NCBI GenBank assembly: GCA_963921195.1
Contig: OY992539.1
Location: 160,834,622 to 160,898,621 of the forward strand
Direction: 5' to 3'
DNA from: Pegoplata infirma
Taxonomy: Eukaryota > Arthropoda > Insecta > Diptera > Anthomyiidae
DNA: 64,000 nucleotides
The translations under genes and the position numbers were made by a program. The notes under the pieces are model-generated. The model was not told the DNA's origin. It was given only the letters and a program-made list of their open reading frames with translations, and searched no databases. Within the stretch, counting starts at the first letter, position 1. The number at the start of each line of letters is the position of its first letter. This document shows positions 12,732 to 25,241 of this stretch, piece after piece.

Positions 12732-13377
12732 ATTGTAATTGCACACTATGTCAAAATAATTTTCGGTCATAGTCCCCACTACCATTATGGGGATTAAAAC
12801 CGAAATGAATGTGGTCATAATCCCCATAACGGAAATGGGGATTATGTCCGTGGGAATTATGTCATGTCACCTAGAAAATTGCAACGAAAAAGCTAAAAAA
12901 AATAGCACAAAAACTTTAACCCTTTATATCTCTGGTGTTAGCAGAGTTAGAGAGTCGAATAAAAGTCCAAATGAAAGCTTAGAACTTTGGCTACAAACCA
13001 ATGTATAGTCTTTATGGCCTTATATACGTAACATTTTTGAGATATTTGAAAATTAAAAAAAATAAAATCGCGTTTTGGCGCTTAAAGGTTTAATGAAATT
13101 TCTCCATGTCAAGAAATGTTCGAAAGGAATTTATTTAAGCTTTCGAATGATACTAATTTCATCCAAATCGGATAAGTACTTTTTAAGATATTTAAGAAAA
13201 ACTTTTAAACTTTGAAGGCCCGCCCACTCGAAAGAGGGCGTGACCCCTCCAGTTTGACTGCACATTTTTGCTCTGTGAGATCAAAGGTTAAAAGTTAAAA
13301 AAAAATAAAATAAAAAAAACGCAATTTCGGTAAAGTGGTTTAGTTCCCAACTCTATTTGGCTGGCGTTGCTCCAAAT
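12732..13377. other. AT-rich stretch without a gene
   Basis: Continues past the palindrome with more GGGGATTATG motifs, then an old dispersed repeat. The repeat starts near 12905, and its first ~75 bp recur at 31797-31870. Related text near 44150, 44600 and 46350 shares TTAGAGAGTC and a pattern of short GC-rich boxes with AAGTACTTTTTAAGAT-like runs. No credible ORF. Confidence 0.5.
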
Positions 13378-13755
13378 TTATTTATTTTTTTGAAGTAGCC
13401 CTTTTCGAGGGGAAACAACGGATCGAACCATATCAAGCCGAGATATAAGCGATTTCGCTTGTAGCTTTAAGTTGGAATCTGCTTGGCGAGATCTATCAAT
13501 GATATCAATTTTAAGAGTTTTGGAAAAATGCCAGTTAACTATAGTATAGCCAATTGCAGCAGGGCATGAATAAGTCTCCACTACCATCTCTTTATTAATA
13601 AACTCTGCAGCAGGGCACACTGAAATCTAAAAAACTAAAATTGAAAAAACTAGTCATTTATTTCTAAATTTATACTCACCCAATATATCCAATGAGAGAT
13701 TACCACTCCATGTCATCACTTGTCCTGTTTGTGGACTGGTTCGAGTGCCAGTGAA
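13378..13755 (-). pseudogene. Gene-like fragment with a 60-nt intron, copy 1 (unrecognised protein)
   Basis: On the minus strand an open stretch (about 13755-13680) ends at a canonical donor GTGAGTATA. A 60-nt intron (13679-13620) ends in TTTCAG, and a second open stretch runs 13619-13378 to a stop. Joining keeps phase and gives roughly 100 residues, including a doubled CPAA motif (CPAAEFINKE, later SCPAAIGYTIVNWHF). I do not recognise the family. No start codon is visible, and upstream is repeat sequence. The same exon-intron-exon block recurs at 31873-32143, each time beside the 191-bp satellite. It therefore moved as genomic DNA and is probably a fragment carried by the repeats. Coding status is uncertain. 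Confidence 0.35.
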
Positions 13756-13957
13756 AAATTTACGCAAAAATTATAAATTTGCGTAAACATTTGCAATTTC
13801 GGCAAAATACATAAGAAAAAAAACATTCACTGGAAATTAATACCACATTTGGATTTTAGGGTTACCTTGGTAGTTTTTTCCGATGAATCCAGCGCTTTAC
13901 CGGGAAATCTGTCGATTTTTAGGGTTTTTTTTAGTGTATTTTCATAAAATATTCTAA

Positions 13958-15365
13958 AAAAACTTTTAGATTTCATCTTCTTTCTCAATAATCCTTCAGT
14001 AACTAATTTTGCACGGAAGTTTTATATGCAAATTTGTATGCTCTCTAGTTACTTCAGTATAATGCCCGAAAAACAGAAAATGAATTTCCAGACTTTTCAT
14101 AAAATACTCTAATGTAACTTTTAGATTTGACCATTTTTCTCAATAATCCTTCAGTAACTAATTTTGCACGGAAGTTTTATATGTTCCTGGGTCCATTAGC
14201 TTTCATTTAAACTACCGTGCAAATTTGTATGATCTCTAGTTACTTCAGTATAATGCCCGAAAAACAGAAAATGAATTCCCAGACTTTTCATAAAATACTC
14301 TAATGTATTTTTTAGATTTGACCATTTTTCTCCATAATCCTTCAGTAACTAATTTTGCACGGAAGTTTTATATGTTCCTGGGTCCATTAGCTTTCATTTA
14401 AACTACCGTGCAAATTTGTATGATCTCTAGTTACTTCAGTATAATGCCCGAAAAACAGAAAATGAATTCCCAGACTTTTCATAAAATACTCTAATGTAAC
14501 TTTTAGATTTGATCATTTTTCTCAATAATCCTTCAGTAACTAATTTTGCACGGAAGTTTTATATATTCCTGGGTCCATTAGCTTCCATTAAAACTACCGT
14601 GCAAATTTGTATGCTCTCTAGTTTCTTCAGTATAATGCCCGAAAAACAGAAAATGAATTCCCAGACTTTTCATAAAATACTCTAATGTAACTTTTAGATT
14701 TGACCATTTTTCTCAATAATCCTTCAGTAACTAATTTTGCACGGAAGTTTTATATGTTTCTGGGTCCATTAGCTTTCATTAAAACTACCGTGCAAATTTG
14801 TATGCTCTCTAGTTACTTCAGTATAATGCCCGAAAAACAGAAAATGAATTCCCAGACTTTTCATAAAATACTCTAATGTAACTTTTAGATTTGACCATTT
14901 TTCTCAATAATCCTTCAGTAACTAATTTTGCACGGAAGTTTTATATGTTCCTGGGTTCATTAGCTTTCATTTAAACTACCGTGCAAATTTGTATGATCTC
15001 TTGTTACTTCAGTATAATGCCCGAAAAACAGAAAATGAATTCCCAGACTTTTCATAAAATACTCTAATGTAACTTTTAGATTTGACCATTTTTCTCCATA
15101 ATCCTTCAGTAACTAATTTTGCACGGAAGTTTTATATGTCCCTGGGTCCATTAGCTTTCATTAAAACTACCGTGCAAATTTGTATGATCTCTAGTTACTT
15201 CAGAATAATGCCCGAAAAACAGAAAATGAATTCCCAGACTTTTCATAAAATACTCTAATGTAATTTTTAGATTTGACCATTTTTCTCCATAATCCTTCAG
15301 TAACTAATTTTGCACGGAAGTTTTATATGTTCCTGGGTCCATTAGCTTTCATTTAAACTACCGCA
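13958..15365 (+). repeat. 191-bp satellite, block 1
   Basis: The CCTTCAGTAACTAATTTTGC landmark lies at 13993, 14148, 14339, 14530, 14721, 14912, 15103 and 15294. The spacing is exactly 191 bp except for the first unit, which lacks 36 bp. Each unit contains an internal dyad (TTGCACGG facing CCGTGCAA, with GTAAC/GTTAC at the edges), so a single unit can fold back. Confidence 0.95.
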
Positions 15366-16869
15366 CAGTGATTCGTTTCATTGGCAAAAATCAAAAAAAT
15401 AAGTATGTCTTCAATGTTGATGATTTTTTGTATTTTTACAATTTAATAGTAAACTAAAAGAAATATGTGCTTTTCTGATTTTTAAGAAGTCATATGTTGC
15501 CACAAGAGGGCGCTAAAGTATGGAAATTTAACGCTATTGTGTGCAAACGAAAAAATTGATTTTTATAGGTTTACTAAAATAATTATGAAAAATCGAATTT
15601 TAAAGAAATCAACGAACTTTTTTTTGCAAAAGTTACTTAAATATATTTGCTAAAAGTTGTATTTGCAATTTTTTAGAATTAATCTTAAAATACATTTTTG
15701 TATTGCTCTGAAATCTATATTTTTTCTACCGAATCCCCAAAAATTGACAAATTTTGATGGAATGTATAAAAAAAGTTCGTGAGTCAAAAAATTATTTTTT
15801 TCGCTTTTTCGATAGCTCGGACTATGGTATATAAGGCAAAACAATAAAAATAACTAAGTTTTTGTCTGAAGTTGGAAAAAAGTTAGGTTTTTTTTGTGTC
15901 TTTATTTATTTTTTTTCAAAAGCTATATTATTAATGGAAAAAATATTACAAAAAAAATCCAAAATTAAGTATTTTTTCTTTACACATTGATATATTATAT
16001 AGTATTCTGTAAAACTATAATAAAAAATCCGAAAAAAATTATGCAGTACGTGGGCCGTTTTGCTTTAAAAGTTATCTATGACTTTTACTAAAATCCCCAA
16101 AATCACCAAATTTTAATGGCCTTCATAAAAAAAGTTCGTGAATAAAATTTTTTTGTTTTTTATTTTTTTTGTAGCTTTAACTATGTTTTAAAAGATAAAA
16201 AAATAAAAATAACTAAGTTTTTTTTTTTTAAGTTGAAAAAAACAAAATCTAAAATTGGATTATTTTTTTTTTATTTATTTTATTTACTGTAAATAAATTT
16301 AAAAAATACATCAACATCTTAGTAAGTTTTTATATAAAGGGATTTATTGTATTGTACACCATAAATTTATAGTAAATAATTCGATAAAATAAGTATACAG
16401 TGGGCCATTTTGCTTTAAATCCAGTATTTGATTTTCGTTGGTATCCCAAATCAAAACCAAATTTTTTTTGAGATACATAAAAAAAGTTCGTACTTAAAAA
16501 TTATTTTTTATTGATTATTTTAACATCCTGGACTGTTTTCTATACGATCAAATAATAAAAATAACTAAGTTTTTGAAAAAAACGAAAAAAAAAAAATTGA
16601 AGTACCCAAAAAATTTTTTTTTTTTTAAGTTTTTTGTTATTAACGGATAAGAAATAAAGCAATTATTAAACGAGTTTACTTAAAACTTATTTTGAATAAA
16701 TTTATTTTCGTAATGCAATAGGAAATAAGTGTTGCGAATGTTTTGTTTTTGCAGTTATTATATATTTTTTATATTTTTGACTATATTTAAAAAAAGGATA
16801 TATTAACAGCTTTTTTGTTACCGCAAGCAACTCAACGAAATTTGGCACACTTATTAACGCCATTTGATC
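15366..16869 (+). repeat. Diverged ~355-bp tandem repeat, three units
   Basis: AT-rich DNA without genes. The landmark CATAAAAAAAGTTCGT recurs near 15763, 16121 and 16476, AATAAAAATAACTAAGTTTT recurs near 15845, 16202 and 16553, and GTGGGCC.TTTTGCTTTAAA recurs at 16050 and 16398. Spacing is about 350-362 bp. Units are much more diverged than in the 191-bp satellite. Confidence 0.75.
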
Positions 16870-16890
16870 TAATCTATATTAAAAATTTAA

Positions 16891-17155
16891 AAGGTACTTT
16901 TTATAAAAGGTACTTTTTATAAAAGATACTTTTTATAAAAGGTACTTTTTATAAAAGGTTCTTTTTATAAAAGGTACTTTTTATAAAAGGTTCTTTTTAT
17001 AAAAGGTACTTTTTATAAAAGGTACTTTTTATAAAAGGTACTTTTTATAAAAGGTACTTTTTATAAAAGGTACTTTTTATAAAAGGTACTTTTTATAAAA
17101 GGTACTTTTTATAAAAGGCACTTTTTATAAAAGGTACTTTTTATAAAAGGTACTT
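16891..17155 (+). repeat. Second 16-bp array, related to the palindrome loop
   Basis: About 16 units of GGTACTTTTTATAAAA. The opening variant order (GGTAC, GGTAC, GATAC, GGTAC, GGTTC, GGTAC, GGTTC, GGTAC, GGTAC) is the same as in the palindrome loop at about 6301-6445. It runs directly into the 145-bp satellite. Confidence 0.9.
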
Positions 17156-18852
17156 TTTTACCCTTTTTACCCCCGTAGAATCAACATTGGCAAAAACCCA
17201 GCCTTATTGAATCTTTTTTCCGGAAGGTGAACCTACATTACAAATTTCAAGTTTTAAGTACAATTATTTAAGTAAATGTAAAAGGTACCAAAAGTACAGT
17301 TTTTTACCCTTTTTTCCCCCTAGAATCATCATTGGCAAAAATCCAGCCTAAGTGGATCTTTATTCCGAGAGGTGAACATACAGTCCAATTTTCAAGTCTC
17401 TATGACTATTATTTCAGGAGATATAAAAAGTACCAAAAGTACATTTTTTTACCCATTTTACCCCCGTAGAATCAACATTAGCAAAAACCCAGCCTTAGTG
17501 ATTTTTTTTCCGGGAGGTAAGCCTACATTGCAAATTTCAAGTTTCTAATACCATTATATAAGGAAATAAAAAAGGTACCAAAGGTACAGTTTTTTACCCT
17601 TTTTACCCCCTTAGAATCATCATTGGCGAAAATCCAGCCTTAGTGAATCTATATTCCGGGAGGTGAACATTAGACCGGGTCGAAAAAAAAAGTTCCCATT
17701 GTGCGGGCTTAATTTTAAAGCTTACCTCGAAAAAATTCCATAGCCAAAATATAAGATTTTTAGGTAGCGATTTGGTACCGCCGAAATCGTTATTTGTTCA
17801 TAACTTTGTCATTTGATGTCCGATCGTTTTAAAAAAAAAATTGTTTGAAAGTCCTCCGCGAGTACTAAATTTGACCCATATCTGGTTTTGACCTCTGAGC
17901 TCATCTTCGTGTCATGAGTGTTAGTTTCTCAGCTTTCTACCCACCTAAATGATTTTTATTTTTCCATTAAATTATAGCATTAAAAAATTCATGAAATTCT
18001 TCCCTTAGAAGGACCCTCTTAAATTAATTAACAAAAAAGTTACATTCAATTTTAAATTTCCATAGAAAAAGATTTAAAACACTTGTTCGTATGTATTTAA
18101 ATACAAACTAAAAAAATTAAATATAATTTAAAGGCATAATAACAAGTGTTTTTTCTAATTTTCTTTATATTGTATATGAAAATCTTAAATCAAATGTAAC
18201 TTTTTTGTTAATAAATTTTACTGGATACTTCCAAGGGAAGAATTTCATGAATTTTTTAGTGCTATAATTTAATGGAAAAATAAAAATCATTTAAGTGGGT
18301 AGAAAGATGAGAAACTAACAATCATAACAAGAAGATGACCTCTGAGGTTAAAACCAGATATGAGTCAACTTTAGTACTCGCTGAGGACTTTCTAACAATT
18401 TTTTTTTTAAACGATCGGACATCAACTGACAAAGCTATGAACAAAAAACGATTTCGGCGGTACCAAATCGCGACCTAAGAATCTAATATTTTGGCTATGG
18501 AACTTTTTCGAGATAAGCTTTAAAATTTAGCCCGCACAATGGGAACTTTTTTTCTCCTTTATGGTCGACCCAGTCTAGTGAACATACAGTCCAAATTTCA
18601 AGTCTCTGTGACAATTATTTAAGAAAATATAAAAGGTACCAAAAGTACAGTTTTTTACCCTTTTTACCCCCTTAGAATCAACATTGGCAAAAGCCCAGCC
18701 TTACAGGGTCTACATTCCGGGAGGTGAACATACAGTCCAAATTTCAAGTCTCTATGACCATTATTTCATGAGATATAAAAAGTACCAAAAGTACAGTTTT
18801 TTACCCTTTTTACCCCCTTTGAATCAACACTGGCAAAAATCCGGCCTTAGTG
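17156..18852 (+). repeat. 145-bp satellite (interrupted)
   Basis: The landmark GAATCAWCATTGGC recurs at 17178, 17323, 17469, 17614, 18675 and 18821, a 145-146 bp period once the 907-bp insertion and its 8-bp TSD are subtracted. Units carry TTTTTACCC, CCGGGAGGTGAAC and RRTACCAAAAGTAC. The last unit is interrupted by the LINE and continues at 29640-29835. Confidence 0.9.
17671..18577. mobile_element. 907-bp fold-back DNA element, hAT-like TSD
   Basis: Ends TAGACCGGGTCGA and TAGACTGGGTCGACC are inverted. Nearly the whole element is an imperfect palindrome centred near 18115; examples are TTCCCATTGTGCGGGCT, ACGATCGGACATCA and GGTGGGTAGAAAGCTGAG against their reverse complements. An 8-bp TSD GTGAACAT flanks it at 17663-17670 and 18578-18585, and the uninterrupted satellite supplies the empty site. 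No coding capacity. Confidence 0.88.
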
Positions 18853-18867
18853 TATGTCAATAGACCG

Positions 18868-21745
<2,878 letters not shown>

Positions 21746-22008
21746 TTTGTGTTTCTGTGCTACAAGATTTAAAATCTTATTATTATCGCACAGAATTATT
21801 ACAATGTTAATTAGCATAATTATTACAATAAAAAAAAAATATTATATAATTAAAATAATGTTATAATAAGTAACAAAAAAAAAAAAATAATAAAAAAATA
21901 ATAAAAAAATTATAAAAAATTATGAAAAAAAAAAAAAAAATAATAAATTGACAAGAGCAATACAAGCATACTTTATACAATTATAATACAAATTAAAAAC
22001 AATTATAA

Positions 22009-22779
22009 TTAATTGTAATGTTCAAAAATTTCTTTTTTGAATTGCAAGCAAAGGTTCGAAAGAATTAATTCCTTAATTCAATTTTCTAATTCGAATTAAA
22101 AAAATAGAATTTGGCATTCCCTAAAATCATTCAACTTTCAAAATCACTGAATTAATTCTTTCAAGAATTCATTCCTTAAGAATGATCATTCTTAAGGAAT
22201 GAAGTATTTTTTATCCAAATCAATCTACTACAAATTGAATGGTGAAATTTTCTTATCATTCAATTTTAAACAGTGAAGCGCAACACACATACACACACAA
22301 TTATGCTTGTGTGGGAAGCAGCAGACGAGACGTCGACAAAACAACAGCCAATCGTTTACACACGAAGATGCTTAAAATGCACACAAGCAACACATTTTTA
22401 AAAATATAAAGGGAATGAAATAAAAAAATCATCATTCAATTTGTAATAGATTTGAATGATGAACAATTTTGATCATTCAATTGAATGATTAGGTTGGAAG
22501 GAATTAATTCTCTCGGGAATTAATTCAATTTGATTTAAGCTTTGAGATTAAGCCTTTGAATTAATTCGTGTTGAATGCTAGTAAGGAATGATAATTCAAA
22601 ACTTTTTAAAACAGAATTGAACTTTTTGGGAATTAATTCTCAATAGAATTAATTCCTTCGAAGCTCTGATTGCAAGGCGTTACTAATAAATTGTAGATTT
22701 GGCGGTAGCTCGTTCCAAAGACGTATAGCAAAAATATAAAAATGATGTTCAGAGAAAGAAGTTCTATATCTGATTTGTA
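22009..22779 (-). pseudogene. Displaced C-terminal end of LINE ORF2, split by a hAT-like element
   Basis: Minus-strand coding at 22779-22669 reads into FAIRLWNELPPN, a hallmark near the C-terminus of Jockey-like ORF2 proteins. Coding resumes at 22040-22009 with a Lys/Glu-rich end and a TAA stop at 22009-22011. The 620 bp between (22049-22668) is an inserted element, with TSD ATTGCAAG on both sides. Together with 28074-25242 these pieces total 992 codons in one frame. Confidence 0.85.
22049..22668. mobile_element. hAT-like MITE inside the LINE ORF2 end
   Basis: Ends CAAAGGTTCGAAAGAATTAA and CAGAGCTTCGAAGGAATTAA are inverted. The 8-bp TSD ATTGCAAG lies at 22041-22048 and 22669-22676. The interior is full of GAATTAATTC and AATGATCATT dyads. 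CAGAG termini and an 8-bp TSD fit the hAT superfamily. No ORF. Confidence 0.88.
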
Positions 22780-22790
22780 TCATATCATTA

Positions 22791-25241
22791 CTAGCTATAC
22801 CCGGTCCGCGTTGCTGGCCCTAAAAAAAAAAAAATATTTTATATTGCATCTTAATTTAAATATAGTGTCAGACAAAATTAAATCACGGGTCCGGGCCCAG
22901 CTAGTAACCTTTGGTTCCACCCTCAGTTAGAGAAATCTTAACAAAATCGGTTCAGCCGTTTTTGCGTGATTTCGAAACAGACAGACATAACGTTAAGTAT
23001 AGTACATAGGGGCATGTATTTTAACGCATTTTTATCGAATCTTGATAGTCTAAAGTTCCATGCTGCATCCTCGATTAGTACTATCTGTGCTGCAAGTTTC
23101 ATTGACATCAGTTTTGTCGTTTTTGTGTGATTGCGAAAGAGGAGGAAATAACTTTTTATTTATGAAAAAACGGGAGTGATATTGTAAACCCTTTTGCCAA
23201 ATCGCGCTATACATATGACCAGGGAAACCAAAAATATACTCTAAAAAACACGTTTTATGCGCTTAAAAAATGCCCTTAAAAACGGAAAATATGCTCTAAA
23301 AACAATAAAAATATGCTCTTAAAAAAAATTATGTCCCCTTTTTTGTTGTGTTTTTTGCAATTTGTTAGAGAATAGACCTTCCAAATTCCGTTATGTGCGA
23401 TAGTAAGAGGGTTAAATATGTTCTACAAAAATATTTACCTTAATATTTTCTGCCAAGTTGCTGAATCTAAAGAAAAATAGTTTCATATACCGATATGTTT
23501 CAAGAACAGACCGAATGGGAATCAATCGTCACAATTCCGTAATTGTTAAAAAAAAACATTGTTGTTGGATAAAAAATTTAAAAATACATGTTGTCATAAA
23601 AAAAATTGGAAAAGAATGCTCTAAAAATTAAAAAAAAATGCTCTAAAAATGTAAAAATATGCTCTAAAAAGTGGAAAAATGCTCTAAAAATTAAAAAAAA
23701 AACTCTAAAAATATGCTCTTATGCTAAAATATGCTCTTAAACCTAAAATATGCAAAAATATGCTCTTAAGGCTAAAATATGCAAAAATATGCTCTAACAA
23801 ATTGATGCCAGATTTCTTAAAAACTTCTGAAACGGATAAATACCTTATCCATTTATCAATAAAATGCACAGGAAAAAACATGATACTGCATATTTTTGGT
23901 TTCCCTGCATATGACCTACAGTTCCCGCTCGGTTAGTTCTATCAGTATTGACAGATTCGGCTTATCCGTTTTTGCGTGATTTCACAACAGGCAGATATAT
24001 CGTTCAGTCTAAAACATAGGGGCTTGTCAATTTACGCCTCTTTGTTCAATCGTGGTCAGTATAGTACTGAGGGCGTTGCAATTTTGATCCCTTTTTCTAA
24101 TAACGATCTTATATGGCCTACATATGCACTTGGTTAGCACTGTATGTAGTGAAAATGTCAAGAAAATCGGTTCAGCTGTTTTTGTGTGATTGCGAAACAG
24201 GCAGACAATGTCCAGTATAGTACAAAGAGGCGTGGCATTTTACGCCCCTTTTTCCAATCGTAGTATAACATGGCCTATAGTTCCGCACTCGGTCAATACT
24301 ATCAGTGCTGAAAATTTAATTAAAATCAAATCAAGAGTTTTTGCGTTATTGCGGAGCATGCAGAAATAAAATTCAATTCAATACAAAGGGGCATTTTACG
24401 CCAATTCCGATCACGCTCTTATTTGGCACACAGTTAGTACTTGGTTAGTATTATCGTTGGTATAAATTTCATCAAAATCGGTCCAGCCGTTTTTTATATA
24501 TAGATGTCATTAGTGGTGCAATGTAAAAATTCGATTTTGCCCACCCCTCCGCCCACTGGCAATAAAGCATGGCATTTTACGCCCATTTGTCCGATCACGC
24601 TCTAATTTGGCATATAGTTAGTACTTGGTTAGTACTATCTTTGGTTTAAATTTCATCAAAATCGGTTTATCCGTTTTTTATATATAGATATCATTAGTGG
24701 TGCAATGCTAAAATTCGATTTTGCCACGCCCATCCGCCCACACGCAAAAAATTAAAAATCTGACTACACAGTGTTAGTCTCTAGGCTATTCTGAATATTC
24801 CCTGAAAATTTCATCAAGATCGGTCCAGCCATTTTCGCGTCCATAAGGAACAAACATATAGCCGTTTTTTGCATTATTGAAATAGCTTTCAATTCAATAC
24901 AAAGTTGCATGGCATTTAACGCTACTTTGTCCGATAACGCTCAAATTTGGCACATAGTGAGTACTCAGATAGTACTATGTTTGATATAAATTTCATCAAA
25001 ATCGGTCCATCCGTTTTTTATATATAGATGTCATTAGTGGTGGGATGCAAAAATTGGATTTTGCCACGCCCCTCCGCCCACAGACGGAAAATCAAAAATC
25101 CGACTTGACAGTGTTACTCGCCAGGCTATTCTGAATATTCCCTGAAAATTTCATCAAGATCGGTCCAGCCGTTTTGGAGTCCATAGGGAACATACATACA
25201 TACATACATACCCACATACATACACACATCCATTTTTATAT
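22791..25241 (+). mobile_element. 2.45-kb repeat-rich retroposon-like insertion in LINE ORF2
   Basis: Flanked by the 11-bp direct repeat TCATATCATTA (22780-22790 and 25242-25252), a length typical of target-primed retroposition. It begins CTAGCTATACCCGGTCCGCG, contains five or more diverged ~180-bp repeats (ATTTTACGCC..., then AAATCGGTYCAGCCGTTTTT, some with TATATATAGAT), and ends with a CATA microsatellite and CCATTTTTATAT. The CAGCCGTTTT and TATATAGAT motifs resemble 3' ends of RTE-type LINEs and their SINE-like derivatives in insects (recollection, not tested). No ORF. It contains the MITE at 23220-23907. Confidence 0.75.
23220..23907 (+). mobile_element. hAT-like MITE related to the palindrome-arm MITE
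   Basis: Inverted termini CAGGGAAACCAAAAATAT and an 8-bp TSD CATATGAC at 23212-23219 and 23908-23915. The interior repeats ATATGCTCTAAAAA. Its right part (AAATATGCAAAAATATGC, then a TTGATGCCAGATTTCTT-like segment) matches the interior of 10660-10850. About 23335-23540 also recurs, diverged, at 57175-57500. Confidence 0.85.

Noticed and set aside
25126..25241. Natural C-terminus of LINE ORF2 with a Cys-Met-Tyr-Val repeat
   Set aside because: These codons are the CATA microsatellite and repeat of the inserted 22791-25241 element. The true end lies at 22779-22009.
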